Positions 43,594-53,987 are shown, counted from the first letter of the stretch. The stretch is 57,294 nucleotides of DNA from an uncultured Granulosicoccaceae bacterium (GCA_937925815.1 CALAMQ010000101.1:1-57294), one strand, 5' to 3'. Numbers and translations: made by a program. Notes: generated by a model from the letters alone, not told the origin.

Positions 43594-46500
43594 TCACGCC
43601 ACTGATTGAGCGCCATCATCGCGTTGGTCGGACAGCTTTTTGGCTTGACCAATCCAGTCATCGCGATCAATGCGCTGTCGCGAGCCAGGGATCTTGTCTT
43701 CGAGCCACTTGATGTCGGTATCACTCAGCGCGACCAACTGCTCGAATTGATAGATGCCGAGTTCGTTCAGCTCCCTTTCAATTTTCTCGCCAATGCCAAC
43801 GATGACTTTGAGGTCATCAACCTGGTCCGGGCGGCTTTCAAATATGCCAACCTTGGATTGCGGATTGATGAACATCATATTGGCCAAATCGGAGCGCACC
43901 ACTGCCTTGCCGGCACGCACCCGAAACTTGATATCCGAGACTTCGGGAATTTCAGGCAGGCTGTCCGCTTTGTTGCGCTCAGACTCCAGCATCGCCTCGA
44001 GTTCCACAATTCGCGCCAACAGATTCTGGCCCGCCTTGCGGCGCTCTTCCGAAAGCATCGCTTCCAGACGGCGAATGCGCTCGCGCAAGTGAAGATCATT
44101 ATCACTCATGGTCTCCAGATCGCTTTGCATTTTCTCGAGCTCATTCTCAAGCGCGGTATTGCGCGCTGCAGACGCTGCAAGATCAGCCTCAGCACTTTCA
44201 AGCTTTGAGATCAAATCACGCTTTTCCAAGTTCAAAGTTTCGCGCTCACCCTCCGCATCCTTGAGCTCGCGCTCAAGTGTGTCAACGCGTTGCGCCGCCA
44301 ACTTATGATCCGTGGATTTCGCTTGCAACGCGTCGCGCAAGTCGCGGATCTCACGTTCGAGCTCGGCCTGCAAATCTGCACCGGCTGACACTTGCGCAGC
44401 TGCTTCAGCGTTTTGCGCTGCAGCTTTTTCAATCACGCGTTCGAGTTCGCGCAGCTTGTCTGACTGCCCTTTGATCGAATCATTCAACGCGCGATTGTCA
44501 GCCGCAAGCTTGTCACGGTCCTGTTTCAAAGCATCAGCTTGCTGGCGAGCGTCATCGAGCTCGCTTTGCTGCTTCTGGGCTGCCGCCTGCGCTGAGGCAA
44601 GGGCCCGCTCCGCGTCATCAGCGCGCTTCGCCGTTGCCGCGCCTGCGTCCTGTGCACGGTTGTGTGCATTCTCAAGTGCCGCGAGCTTTTGCGACGCATC
44701 ATCGAGTGCAGCCTGGCGCTGGGCACTTTCCTGCTCAGCCCGATCAGCACGGCGCTGGGCCTCGCTGAGCGCTTGTTGCGACCGTGCGAGTTCCTTCTGG
44801 GCTTCCTCGTGCGCGCGTTGGTTGTCTCGCAAAGCAGATTGGTACTGTGCAGCGTCACGCTCACGGGCCTGCTCAAGCGCCGCCGTTTTCTGAGCGCCGT
44901 CCTCAAGCGCTGCTTGGCGTTGAGCACTTTCCTGCTCGGCACGATCAGCACGTCGCTGGGCGTCGTTTAGCGCTTGCTGCGACCGGGACAGTTCCTTTTG
45001 GGCATTCTCATGCGCCATCTGGTTGTCACGCAACGCAGCTTGGTGCTGTGCCGCGTCGCGTTCGCGGGCCTGCTCGAGAGCCGCTGCTCTCTGGGCACTG
45101 TCTTCTAATGCCGCCTGGTGTTGCGCACTTTCCTGCTCGGCGCGATCAGCGCGTCGCTGGGCGTCATTCAATGCCTGCTGTGTGCGGGCAATTTCCTGAT
45201 TGGCATTGTCCACACTGCGCTGGCTTTCGTGCAGGGCCGCCTGAGTTTGCGCCGCATCACGGTCAGCCTTATCAGCCCGGCGCTGCACTTCGGCTTGGTT
45301 TTCACGCTGACGATTGAGTTCGTCTTCAGCTCGCTCAGCGCGACGCATCGCCGCGTCCAACGCGCTCCGCGTCTCAGCCACTGTTTGATCAGCCTGCTCA
45401 GCGGCTTCACGTGCCCGCGCCAATTCGTCTTCGCGCTTCTCCACCTGCCGTGCGGCAGCGGCGAGCGCTTCAGCGCGCTCGGCAAGTTCACGTTCAACAT
45501 CTTCCACACGCTTCTGAGAGTTATTCAACGCGTCAGCATGACGCGCCAATTCGTCTTCAGCTTGGGCTTTTGTGTCGCGCGTCTGATCGAGTGCAGCTTG
45601 AGTTTGAACGATATCGCTCTCGGCCTGTTCGGCACGTTGCAACGCATCATCTAGTGCGCTCTGCAACTGCGCTGCGTCTTGTTCAGCACGCTCAGCGCGG
45701 CGCTGGGTGTCACCGAGCTCCTCGCGGGTGCCAGCAAGCGCTTGATCGAGTTCACGCGCGGCCGCTTCTTGGCGTTCAACCGCCTTTGCTAGCTCCGCAG
45801 CACGCTGTGACGCGGCCTCTTTGTTCTCGGCAAGACTCTGTTTGAGATTGGCGATTTCATTGGCTGCCACCTTGGCATCAGAATCCCGCTCTGCAAGTTG
45901 TTGCGCGGTTTGAGCTGCCTGTTTGGCATGTTCCTGCACAGCTTCTTCGAGGCGAGCAGACAGTGCTTTGAGTTCATTTTCAAGCGCTTGACGCTTGCGA
46001 TCGAGCGCTTCGTTTTGGGCATTGGTCGCGGCGACTTGATCACGCACATCGGTCAATGCCGCTTCAAGTCGCTGCCGATCAGCTTCACTGCCGTCCAAGC
46101 TTGCCTTGAGTTCGTCGGCGAGCGCTTGCTGTGCATTGAGTGCGGAGGCGAGTTCATCAGCGTTTTTGCGGTGATCTGCTTCGGCTGCTTGCAACGCGTC
46201 TTGAAGCGCAGCGATCTGCGTGCTCAACGCCGTACGCTCAGCTTCACTCTGACCCAGCGCGTCACCTTTTTGCGAAGCGGCAAGTTGCGCTTCGGCGATT
46301 TGTCGCTCGAGCTCAACGCGGCGGCTCTCGGCATCAGCGAGTGCGAGTTCACCTGCCTGAACTGCTGAGCGCTCTCGCTCAACTTCGCTTTGCAAGGCCG
46401 ACACACGGTCTTCAAGCGGTCCTATTTTGCCCTCAGATGCGTCGAGTTGATTTCGCAAGTCAGCAATGTTGCTGTCTTTATCTTGTAGATTGCGCTCAGC

Positions 46501-46674
46501 CTTGCGCAGTGCATCGCGCATCGGCGGGATCGCCGTCTCGGCTTCAAACAATTTGTCGTTAAGCTCGCTCTCTGCGCGAGCCGCGCCCACTCGGCGCAAC
46601 AACCAACCGAGAATTGCGCCGAGAATTGATGCTGCGATGAGCAGCAAAAGGACTTGTGTGATCAGGTAGAACAT
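43594..46674 (-). CDS. Giant membrane-anchored coiled-coil protein with C-terminal helix-hairpin-helix domain
   Basis: The 1026-residue protein starts with one membrane helix (FYLITQVLLLLIAASILGAI), then a basic LLRRVG, so the rest is probably cytoplasmic. Residues 35-900 are nearly continuous coiled coil, including three near-identical 67-residue units. The last 70 residues are a helix-hairpin-helix domain: LKVIVGIGEKIERELNELGI, LSDTDIKWLEDKIPG, DRDDWIGQAKKLSDQ. This small domain recurs at the ends of other bacterial proteins and may bind nucleic acid or protein. The gene follows the OmpA-like gene by 21 bases, so the pair is an operon. Function unknown; a structural or tethering role is inferred. 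Confidence 0.82.
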   Translation of the reverse strand: MFYLITQVLLLLIAASILGAILGWLLRRVGAARAESELNDKLFEAETAIPPMRDALRKAERNLQDKDSNIADLRNQLDASEGKIGPLEDRVSALQSEVERERSAVQAGELALADAESRRVELERQIAEAQLAASQKGDALGQSEAERTALSTQIAALQDALQAAEADHRKNADELASALNAQQALADELKASLDGSEADRQRLEAALTDVRDQVAATNAQNEALDRKRQALENELKALSARLEEAVQEHAKQAAQTAQQLAERDSDAKVAANEIANLKQSLAENKEAASQRAAELAKAVERQEAAARELDQALAGTREELGDTQRRAERAEQDAAQLQSALDDALQRAEQAESDIVQTQAALDQTRDTKAQAEDELARHADALNNSQKRVEDVERELAERAEALAAAARQVEKREDELARAREAAEQADQTVAETRSALDAAMRRAERAEDELNRQRENQAEVQRRADKADRDAAQTQAALHESQRSVDNANQEIARTQQALNDAQRRADRAEQESAQHQAALEDSAQRAAALEQARERDAAQHQAALRDNQMAHENAQKELSRSQQALNDAQRRADRAEQESAQRQAALEDGAQKTAALEQARERDAAQYQSALRDNQRAHEEAQKELARSQQALSEAQRRADRAEQESAQRQAALDDASQKLAALENAHNRAQDAGAATAKRADDAERALASAQAAAQKQQSELDDARQQADALKQDRDKLAADNRALNDSIKGQSDKLRELERVIEKAAAQNAEAAAQVSAGADLQAELEREIRDLRDALQAKSTDHKLAAQRVDTLERELKDAEGERETLNLEKRDLISKLESAEADLAASAARNTALENELEKMQSDLETMSDNDLHLRERIRRLEAMLSEERRKAGQNLLARIVELEAMLESERNKADSLPEIPEVSDIKFRVRAGKAVVRSDLANMMFINPQSKVGIFESRPDQVDDLKVIVGIGEKIERELNELGIYQFEQLVALSDTDIKWLEDKIPGSRQRIDRDDWIGQAKKLSDQRDDGAQSVA
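44724..45326 (-). repeat. Three tandem 201-bp repeats within the coiled-coil gene
   Basis: The anchor CACTTTCCTGCTC (plus strand) recurs at 44724, 44925 and 45126, exactly 201 bases apart. Each unit encodes 67 residues with the core QALNDAQRRADRAEQESAQ. Flanking units are more diverged. Recent internal duplication or gene conversion is implied. Confidence 0.85.
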
Positions 46675-46695
46675 TGTAGCTCCAAGCAGACTCTA

Positions 46696-47772
46696 TTACT
46701 TGCCAGACGTGTGTTGAATATGGATCTCGACACGGCGATTTTTTGCCATGCCCTCGACAGTCTCATTCGATGCAACCGGGCGGAATTCGCCGTAGCTGAA
46801 AGACTCGATTCGGTCGGCCTCCATGCCGTGCTCAACCAGAAATTGCTTGACGGTGTCAGAGCGACGCTCACTGAGAGCCTGGTTATAATCTTCCTTGCCA
46901 CGGTGATCTGCGTGGCCTTCCACCAAAACAACACCACCGCAAGTCGCAGCGGTTTCAGCGATGTATTTCAGGCGAGCTTTAAATTCGTCCTGAATATTGT
47001 GTTGTGCAGTGACGTAGTTAATGACGTTATCCTGCATAGCAACACGGTATTTAATCTGACACTCTTGCGAGAGCTTCGCATAAGGATCAATCGTGATGTA
47101 CAACTCCGGCACCAACGGATCAAGCTGGGCTTGTCGGGTGTCCAGAAGCCTCTTTATTTGGTCGATACGGGTCTGATTGGCCGCGACCCCTTCGAGAACA
47201 AATTCGTCATCTGTGATGCTCAATTCACCTCGATTGAGCTGAGTCAAAGAAGCAATCCCAGTCTCAACTTTGGCGGGGGTGTTCACGAAATCATCCGCAC
47301 CGGCCTGCACGCTGTTGATGACGTTCAAGCCAGGGGGCAGTGAATTGTGGATGTCGGCGAGCACGTCAACCGCATCCTCACTGTCCACTAGACCGTTCAT
47401 GGTGAGCGTCTTGCCGTCGTAACTCGCATCGAAGTCAACGCCATTTGCAGGCGTTGCAGCGACGAGATCGTTCTCTGTGCTGCGCACACCCCACACCGCA
47501 GCGACCTGCTCACCCAATTCCTGTACGAGTGGCTCAGGCGCCTCGCCAACCAATGTCACATCGCGACCGGACACAGTGATCGAGGCATCTACCGCTTCTT
47601 CAATCAACAGAGCTTGAGTGCGCGTTGTCACGTCCTGTTCGATGACTTCGGTGTATTTCGCTCCACCGAACCAAAACAGTACAGCGAGCGCTCCTGACAC
47701 CAAAAATATCAATGGAAAGTGCATGTGAATCCCATAGCGTATACGCCCTTCTGAGAGCGGTTTTCGGAACAT
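46696..47772 (-). CDS. OmpA-family protein with BON-like domains
   Basis: The 358-residue protein has one N-terminal membrane helix (FPLIFLVSGALAVLFWFGGA), two beta-alpha repeats resembling BON domains (ASITVSGRDVTLVGEAPEP and a second near residue 120), and a C-terminal OmpA domain with VEGHADHRG and LSERRSDTVKQFLVEHG for peptidoglycan binding. This is like the ArfA/OmpATb arrangement of mycobacteria. The ATG at 47772 was chosen; a TTG six codons earlier is open. It should link the inner membrane to the cell wall, and is followed by the giant coiled-coil gene in one operon. Confidence 0.85.
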   Translation of the reverse strand: MFRKPLSEGRIRYGIHMHFPLIFLVSGALAVLFWFGGAKYTEVIEQDVTTRTQALLIEEAVDASITVSGRDVTLVGEAPEPLVQELGEQVAAVWGVRSTENDLVAATPANGVDFDASYDGKTLTMNGLVDSEDAVDVLADIHNSLPPGLNVINSVQAGADDFVNTPAKVETGIASLTQLNRGELSITDDEFVLEGVAANQTRIDQIKRLLDTRQAQLDPLVPELYITIDPYAKLSQECQIKYRVAMQDNVINYVTAQHNIQDEFKARLKYIAETAATCGGVVLVEGHADHRGKEDYNQALSERRSDTVKQFLVEHGMEADRIESFSYGEFRPVASNETVEGMAKNRRVEIHIQHTSGK

Positions 47773-48112
47773 GTGTGAGGACCAATGCAACTTCCCAGCC
47801 AGAAAAAAGGCGTTGCAAAAACGCGCTTTCCAGGCGGCCTAAATTATAATTTTATATTTTTATTTCAATCACTTATAAATTTTCAGTTGCTCAGCTCAGG
47901 CACCGGAACCAACCACAAATGGAGTTGTCGCAGGCCCTCGAGTTTTCCGCATCAGGCATACAAACAATAAACCGATGCCGACGCTTGCCGGTGCGGCAAT
48001 AACCGCATTTTTCGGACAGTGATTTTGTTTTTTGGCGCACTGCTGACCACGCGGATCACGTTCAGCAGCGTTAAGTGAAAGAGAGACCAGTGGCTCCCAC
48101 AATTCCACTCGC
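47773..48112. other. Intergenic region with AT-rich promoter-like stretch
   Basis: About 340 bases between comM and the OmpA-like gene. Around 47835-47885 the sequence turns strongly AT-rich. On the minus strand TTGAAA and TATAAT occur there, but only 14 bases apart, so a standard sigma-70 promoter is doubtful. A 77-codon open frame (47896-48129, TTG start) is present but not convincing. Confidence 0.4.
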
Positions 48113-49594
48113 TCAACGACGCAGCCCAATAGCCTCGCTCAAACTGCCGAGCCCGACGGCGGCCTCTCCACCGAGATCCGCAATGGTGCGCGCCACTTTC
48201 AACACGCGGTGACACGCGCGCATGCTGAGCTTGAGCTGACTCGCGGCCCCGGCAAAGAACTGCTCGCCCTCGGCGCAGAGCGCGCATCGCGCGTGCAGTT
48301 CAGACACGTTTAGGTCCGCGTTGAGGCAGTCTTGTCTCGCCATTTGGTGCTCACGTGCCGCCTGGACTCTCGCGCCAACCGCCGCACTGGATTCACCGAG
48401 CAACTCGCGCTGTTGGCTCGTGTATTCGACGGGCGGTACAGTGATGTGAAGGTCGATGCGGTCCAGCAACGGGCCAGACACCCGACTCTGGTACCGCTGA
48501 ATCTGCTCTGCCGAGCAGCGGCACGCCCTCGCGGTATCGCCAAAGTACCCGCAAGGACAGGGGTTCATTGCCGCAATGAGTTGGAAGCTAGCGGGGTACC
48601 GCGCGCGGCGGCGCGCACGGGAGATATGGATTTCGCGTGTTTCAAGCGGCTCTCGTAATACATCGAGCACCGCGCGCGGAAATTCCGCCAACTCATCGAG
48701 AAACAGCACGCCCCCGTGGGCGAGCGAAGCCTCGCCCGGCTGGGCCAGCGCACCGCCACCGACCAGCGCCACACCGGACACCGTGTGATGGGGGTGCCGA
48801 AACGGCGGTTGACGCCACTGTGAGACATCAAATCCCAATGTAGATACCGAGTGAATCGCGGCTGATTCCAGCGCGCGGTCTTGCGTGAGCGTTGGCAAGA
48901 TACCCGGCAGGCGGCTCGCAAGCATGGATTTGCCGCTGCCTGGCGGGCCACAGAATAAGAGGTTATGGCCACCGGCTGCCGCGATTTCCAAGGCTCGTCG
49001 CGCACCGTGTTGACCGCGAACGTCACGCAAGTCCGGAAAATGTTGTCTGCCAACAGCTATTTCGCTTGGCGCGTCCAGCGATTCCAGCGCGCGCAGCCAA
49101 CGCACTACATCGAGCAGACAGTCAGCCACGCGCACGTCCGCACCTTCGACGAGTGCTGCCTCTTCGCCAACCGCTCGTGGCAAAACAACCGCCCGACCAC
49201 ACGTTGCGGCAGCGATCACACACGGCAAGGCACCGGGCACAGCACGCAGCGCGCCACCGAGTGACAGCTCACCTGAGAATTCGGTCGCGTCGAACCCTTC
49301 GTTTGGCACTTGTGATGACGCGGCGAGCACACCAAGCGCAATCGGCAAGTCGAAACGTCCACCCTCTTTTGGCAGATCAGCGGGTGCCAGGCTGACGGTG
49401 ATGCGGCGCTGTGGGAATTCAAAGCCCGCGTTGAGGATCGCGGCGCGCACGCGGTCGCGGGATTCGCGCACGGCGGTCTCCGGCAACCCCACAAGGTTGA
49501 AGGCTGGCAGACCACCGGAGATGTCGACTTCGACGGACACTTGGGGTGCGTCCACCCCTGCGATCGCCCGCGTGTACACACGGGCGAGCGGCAT
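48113..49594 (-). CDS. comM: ComM/YifB family Mg-chelatase-like AAA ATPase
   Basis: The 493-residue protein has the N-terminal Lon-protease-like domain (FNLVGLPETAVRESRDRVRA, SLAPADLPKEGGRFDLPIAL), Walker A FCGPPGSGKSMLASRLPG near residue 217, Walker B GVLFLDELAEF near 295 and the C-terminal Mg-chelatase-like helical part. ComM is a hexameric helicase that promotes branch migration of incoming DNA in natural transformation. Its ATG overlaps the ubiK stop by one base. No other competence gene is present. Confidence 0.93.
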   Translation of the reverse strand: MPLARVYTRAIAGVDAPQVSVEVDISGGLPAFNLVGLPETAVRESRDRVRAAILNAGFEFPQRRITVSLAPADLPKEGGRFDLPIALGVLAASSQVPNEGFDATEFSGELSLGGALRAVPGALPCVIAAATCGRAVVLPRAVGEEAALVEGADVRVADCLLDVVRWLRALESLDAPSEIAVGRQHFPDLRDVRGQHGARRALEIAAAGGHNLLFCGPPGSGKSMLASRLPGILPTLTQDRALESAAIHSVSTLGFDVSQWRQPPFRHPHHTVSGVALVGGGALAQPGEASLAHGGVLFLDELAEFPRAVLDVLREPLETREIHISRARRRARYPASFQLIAAMNPCPCGYFGDTARACRCSAEQIQRYQSRVSGPLLDRIDLHITVPPVEYTSQQRELLGESSAAVGARVQAAREHQMARQDCLNADLNVSELHARCALCAEGEQFFAGAASQLKLSMRACHRVLKVARTIADLGGEAAVGLGSLSEAIGLRR

Positions 49595-49860
49595 CAGTCT
49601 GCGTCTGGTTCAGTTGATCGGGACGCGGCTTCCAGATCATCGACACGCGCTTCAAGTGCGGCGAGCCTGGCACGCAACCTGGTCACGAGCGCAACCTGAA
49701 TCTCGTAATCTTCACGTGTGACGAGATCCATGCGCTCTAAGGAGGCCTGCAAAACGGACCGCATGTTCTTCTCAACGTCGTCTTTCACGTTGCGAACCCC
49801 GGGCGGCAGGTGCCGTCCCAGCGCACCGCTGATTTCATCAAAGAACCGGGAATCAATCAT
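49594..49860 (-). CDS. ubiK: Ubiquinone biosynthesis accessory factor UbiK (YqiC/BMFP family)
   Basis: The 88-residue protein reads FFDEISGALGRHLPPGVRNV, then a central amphipathic stretch and a C-terminal coiled coil (LVTRLRARLAALEARVDDLE), as in YqiC/UbiK. It forms trimers and aids the aerobic ubiquinone pathway together with UbiJ. The ubiK-comM order is common in gammaproteobacteria. Confidence 0.9.
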   Translation of the reverse strand: MIDSRFFDEISGALGRHLPPGVRNVKDDVEKNMRSVLQASLERMDLVTREDYEIQVALVTRLRARLAALEARVDDLEAASRSTEPDAD

Positions 49861-50072
49861 GGCGTAAACTCAAGCTGCGGTAACAAACTTTATGATAGCT
49901 GCCGCGTGCCGCTCAGTCCCACTTGCTCAATCTGAGTTTGCGGCAAAGCTGGCAGCAGGCCTTCGCTGTTGAACCAAATCTGAGTCACTTCGCTCAAAAA
50001 ATTGACTGTCTGAGTGTGCACAAATTTTGCGGCAGCACTAGACTCCGAATAATTTACTAACGACCAATCACC

Positions 50073-50564
50073 ATGCTGACGTCTCCCAGACTGACATTCG
50101 CTCTGAGCGCCTTCGTGTGCATCGCCCTGCTCGGCTACGGCTACTACCTTGAGTACGTCGAGTATTTGTACCCGTGTAACCTGTGCAAACTGCAACGGGT
50201 CGCGTTCATGGGTGTTGCGCTGTTCAGCCTGGTCGGAATGGTTCACGGCAGCCACGGCACGCCGTCACGGGCTTACCACTCACTCTCTGCCGTGTGCGCC
50301 GGCATCGGCGCCGCCATTGCCTGGCGCCAAGTGTGGCTTCAGGGACTCCCCCCTGAAGACGTGCCCGAGTGCAGCCCGGGTCTCGAGTTCATGTTGGATT
50401 CATCGCCCTGGCTGGATGTTTTCCGCGAAGTCCTGATTGGCTCCGGCAGTTGTGCCGAGATTGTCTGGACCTTCCTCGGCTTGTCGATTGCCGGCTGGGC
50501 GCTGGTGTGGTTTGCGGCACTGCTGCTTGGCAATCTGGTGATGGCAATCAAGGGCTACCGCTGA
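50073..50564 (+). CDS. dsbB: Disulfide bond formation protein B
   Basis: DsbB reoxidises DsbA and passes electrons to ubiquinone. The 163-residue protein has four membrane helices, the first Cys pair CNLC at 35 and 38, and the second pair Cys100 (PEC) and Cys127 (GSGSC) in the long periplasmic loop. The partner dsbA is not in the window. Confidence 0.94.
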   Translation: MLTSPRLTFALSAFVCIALLGYGYYLEYVEYLYPCNLCKLQRVAFMGVALFSLVGMVHGSHGTPSRAYHSLSAVCAGIGAAIAWRQVWLQGLPPEDVPECSPGLEFMLDSSPWLDVFREVLIGSGSCAEIVWTFLGLSIAGWALVWFAALLLGNLVMAIKGYR

Positions 50565-50686
50565 GCGAATTGAGCAAGGTTTACCCCCTGCTCTAAGCAG
50601 GTTTTGGTCTAAACCCTCGACGCAATCACACGGGCGGCGCTCCTGACGCGCTATAATGGGCGGTTTTCCGCAGCCGAGCCGTTTCC

Positions 50687-52501
50687 GTGATCCAGCAACT
50701 CCGCAACATCGCCATTATCGCGCACGTCGATCACGGCAAGACCACCCTCGTTGATCAACTGCTTCAACAATCTGGCACCCTCGACGCGCGCAAAGACGCC
50801 GTCGAGCGCGTCATGGACAGCAACGCGCTCGAGAAGGAGCGCGGTATCACCATCCTGTCCAAGAACACCGCAATCCGCTGGAACGACTACCGCATCAACA
50901 TCGTCGACACCCCCGGACACGCCGACTTTGGCGGTGAGGTTGAGCGCGTGTTGTCGATGGTCGACTCCGTGCTGTTGTTGGTGGACGCCGTCGACGGCCC
51001 GATGCCGCAGACACGGTTTGTCACCCAGAAGGCCTTTGCACTGGGCTTCAAGCCAATTGTCGTCATCAATAAAGTGGACCGCGATGGCGCGCGCGCAGAC
51101 TGGGCGCTCGACCAAACCTTCGACCTCTTTGACAACCTCGGCGCAACCGACGAGCAGCTCGACTTCCCGGTGGTGTACGCCTCGGCGCTCAACGGCTACG
51201 CGGGTCTCGACGGCGACATACGCAGCGGAGACATGACGCCGCTGTTTCAAACCATTGTTGATCAAGTGCCCTCACCGGACGTGGACCTAGACGGTCCTTT
51301 CCAAATGCAGATTTCCACGCTGGACTACAACAGCTACCAGGGCGTGATCGGCATTGGCCGCGTCAAGCGCGGTCGCATCGGTAATAACGAACCTGTGAAA
51401 GTGGTCACCGCGGACGGCACGGCACGCTCAGGTCGGTTGCTTCAATCGTTCGGGTTCATTGGTCTCGAGCGCGTGCCGGTGGACGAGGCCGCTGCGGGCG
51501 ATATCGTCGCCGTCACCGGTCTTGATCCGCTCGATATCTCAGAGACCTTGTGCGACCCAAATTCTGTGGAAGCACTGCCGGCGTTGAGTGTGGATGAACC
51601 CACTATCAGCATGACATTTCAGCCCAACACCTCGCCCTTCTCTGGGCGGGACGGCAAATACGTCACCAGCCGCCAGATCTGGGAACGCTTGCAGCAAGAA
51701 CTCAAACACAACGTAGCGCTGCGGGTGGAACGCACCGCTGACGCCGAAAAATACCGGGTATCAGGTCGCGGCGAGCTGCATTTGTCAGTGTTGATCGAGA
51801 CGATGCGGCGCGAGGGCTATGAGCTTGCGGTTGGCCGCCCAGAAGTCATTGTGATTGAACGAGATGGCGCGAACCTCGAGCCCTACGAGCAGCTCAGTGT
51901 CGACATCGAAGAAGCCCACCAAGGGGCCATCATGGAGCGCTTGGGCGACCGCAAAGCCGAGCTCAAGAACATGGTGCCTGACGGCAAGGGCCGCGTGCGG
52001 TTGGAATACGTGATGCCAACGCGCGGCTTGATCGGTTTTCGCACGGAGTTCATGACGCAGACCTCTGGCACAGGCCTCTTACACCACGTGTTTGATCACT
52101 ATGGCCCGCAGCTCCAACAAAAAATTGGCCAGCGCAACAACGGCGTCTTGATTGCAAACAGTCTCGGCAAAGCATTGGCGTTTGCGCTGTTCAATTTGCA
52201 AGACCGGGGCAAGTTGATGGTCGAGCACGGCAGCGAAGTCTATGAAGGCATGATCATCGGCATTCACAGCCGTGCCAATGACTTGGTGGTCAATCCGCTA
52301 AAGGCCAAGCAGCTGACCAACATTCGCGCTGCGGGCACAGATGAAAACTTGATTCTGGTGCCGCCCATCCGTCATACGCTTGAGCAAGCACTCGAATTCA
52401 TCGACGACGATGAGCTCGTCGAAGTCACACCTAATGTGATTCGAATTCGCAAGAAAATTCTGAGCGAGAGTGACCGCAAACGCGCGAGTCGCGTGGCCTG
52501 A
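50687..52501 (+). CDS. typA: Ribosome-binding GTPase TypA/BipA
   Basis: The 604-residue translational GTPase shows G1 [11 protein letters not shown]2 [11 protein letters not shown]3 DTPGHADF and G4 NKVDR, then EF-G-like domains and the BipA-specific C-terminal domain ([20 protein letters not shown]). It assists ribosome assembly and adaptation at low temperature or stress. GTG start at 50687. Length and order match the family. Confidence 0.96.
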   Translation: MIQQLRNIAIIAHVDHGKTTLVDQLLQQSGTLDARKDAVERVMDSNALEKERGITILSKNTAIRWNDYRINIVDTPGHADFGGEVERVLSMVDSVLLLVDAVDGPMPQTRFVTQKAFALGFKPIVVINKVDRDGARADWALDQTFDLFDNLGATDEQLDFPVVYASALNGYAGLDGDIRSGDMTPLFQTIVDQVPSPDVDLDGPFQMQISTLDYNSYQGVIGIGRVKRGRIGNNEPVKVVTADGTARSGRLLQSFGFIGLERVPVDEAAAGDIVAVTGLDPLDISETLCDPNSVEALPALSVDEPTISMTFQPNTSPFSGRDGKYVTSRQIWERLQQELKHNVALRVERTADAEKYRVSGRGELHLSVLIETMRREGYELAVGRPEVIVIERDGANLEPYEQLSVDIEEAHQGAIMERLGDRKAELKNMVPDGKGRVRLEYVMPTRGLIGFRTEFMTQTSGTGLLHHVFDHYGPQLQQKIGQRNNGVLIANSLGKALAFALFNLQDRGKLMVEHGSEVYEGMIIGIHSRANDLVVNPLKAKQLTNIRAAGTDENLILVPPIRHTLEQALEFIDDDELVEVTPNVIRIRKKILSESDRKRASRVA

Positions 52502-52541
52502 TTGATCGCACGACTACAACGCGCGTCAGCCATTTCAGTAT

Positions 52542-53987
52542 TCAAGACGCGGGCTGCCCGCTCCGCGTGATATCGGTATCGCCCGCACTGGGCGATCCCA
52601 GCACGTCGCCCAATTCATCGAGGTCAGCGAGATCTTCATCAGATTGAGCACTGTCGCCTTCACGATGGCGGCGACGCCTGCGTCGCCGCCGCTTCGCGGC
52701 TGCACCAGCCTGTTGCTGAAGTGCTCTGGCAAACACCTCTAGCGTCGCTGTGAGCAACGCGAGGAACAACCACGATGTTTTCTCGTAGTAGCTGACGTGT
52801 GTTAAGTCCATCAGCGAGTAACCCGCGAGCGCGACTAACGCCATTCTAGGCAGGGCATGTCCGCCGCTTCGCTTGCTAAGTTTCAATGCGCGCCAACCAA
52901 TATACGCGTATATGGAATAATACAACAACAACCCCAAAAGCCCTGTTGAAACAGAGACTTCAATCGGATTCGAGTGCGAATAAGTTCCGGCTGATGAGAC
53001 ATGCCGGAAATTGTCTAGACCGACACCAAAAAACGGATTGTCGGCGAGCAGTGAGACACCCTCTTTGATCATGCCGGTGCGCTCATCAATTGAATTACCA
53101 GACTCGGCGCGCGTGTCGCCTGTGACCATGAATTCAAGAAATTCTGTGACACGTGTGACGATGGCGCCCTCAGTGTCAAAGGTCTGTTCAATCCGTTCAG
53201 AGACGAGCACATTGGATTGCGCGAAGAGCATCAATGCAACCCCGACCGCAACCAGCAACGGCGTTGCCATGATCGCGCGGGCAATGACCCGGCCTCGCCA
53301 CAGCCTAAAGGCCCACACGCTGCCAACCAGCACAACCAACGCACCGAGCAGCGCGGTGCGCGACCCGCTGTTCATCGCCGCGAACAACAACACCGGGACA
53401 AGTACAGCCCAAAACAACGTGAGCCACCTAGAACCATTCAACGACACGCTGAGCAAACACAGCGACAAACCCATCACACAAGCCGCGCCAAACTTATTTT
53501 GGTTGGCTAGCGTGCTTGCAATACGCTCCCCACCCTCTCGCACATCGGCATCCGCCACGTCCGAGAGACTTAATTCAGTGAACGTGATGCCATAGGCCAA
53601 TGCGACGGCAATGCCATACAACATGAGCAAAAGTGACACCGACCGCTGCCACACGATGACTTGTTGCACGCAAAACACCAACACGATCACTTGCAGCATG
53701 GTCACCAATTTGAATACCGCGTCCCAGTGGTCCACCGCGAAAAAGCTCGGCAAAATCGAAAACACAATCCACGCAGCCAAGAGGCCCACTTCTCGCCCAA
53801 AATAGAGTGAGCGATTACCCAGCACAGTAACCGCGAGCACTGCGGCCACGAAGCCTGCACCGACCGCGAGGTTGAGCAAATTGCCGCCTGGCAGCTCCGC
53901 CAACAGCATGATCGAGCAAATCAGCGCAGCGAGGCCAAACGAAGCCACTGTCGACGGGTGCGTGTTGTAACCGCGGAGGTGTGCCAT
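52542..53987 (-). CDS. O-antigen ligase/polymerase-like membrane protein
   Basis: The 481-residue protein has about ten to twelve hydrophobic helices and a large periplasmic loop between residues 250 and 325 (IEQTFDTEGAIVTR, NPFFGVGLDNFRHV), the layout of Wzy/WaaL-type O-antigen ligases. The NxxFGVGxxNF motif and SRTALLGALVVL segment fit. The C-terminus ends in a run of Arg and an acidic tail, unlike most relatives. It probably joins or polymerises surface polysaccharide. A nucleotide-sugar dehydratase gene nearby (55823) supports a polysaccharide role. Confidence 0.82.
   Translation of the reverse strand: MAHLRGYNTHPSTVASFGLAALICSIMLLAELPGGNLLNLAVGAGFVAAVLAVTVLGNRSLYFGREVGLLAAWIVFSILPSFFAVDHWDAVFKLVTMLQVIVLVFCVQQVIVWQRSVSLLLMLYGIAVALAYGITFTELSLSDVADADVREGGERIASTLANQNKFGAACVMGLSLCLLSVSLNGSRWLTLFWAVLVPVLLFAAMNSGSRTALLGALVVLVGSVWAFRLWRGRVIARAIMATPLLVAVGVALMLFAQSNVLVSERIEQTFDTEGAIVTRVTEFLEFMVTGDTRAESGNSIDERTGMIKEGVSLLADNPFFGVGLDNFRHVSSAGTYSHSNPIEVSVSTGLLGLLLYYSIYAYIGWRALKLSKRSGGHALPRMALVALAGYSLMDLTHVSYYEKTSWLFLALLTATLEVFARALQQQAGAAAKRRRRRRRRHREGDSAQSDEDLADLDELGDVLGSPSAGDTDITRSGQPAS

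Noticed and set aside
46654-47343. 229-codon plus-strand frame opposite the OmpA-like gene
   Set aside because: Antisense to a clear OmpA/BON protein; no start signal or domain.
47896-48129. 77-codon minus-strand frame with one hydrophobic segment
   Set aside because: TTG start, no Shine-Dalgarno sequence, overlaps the comM end, and no recognisable family.
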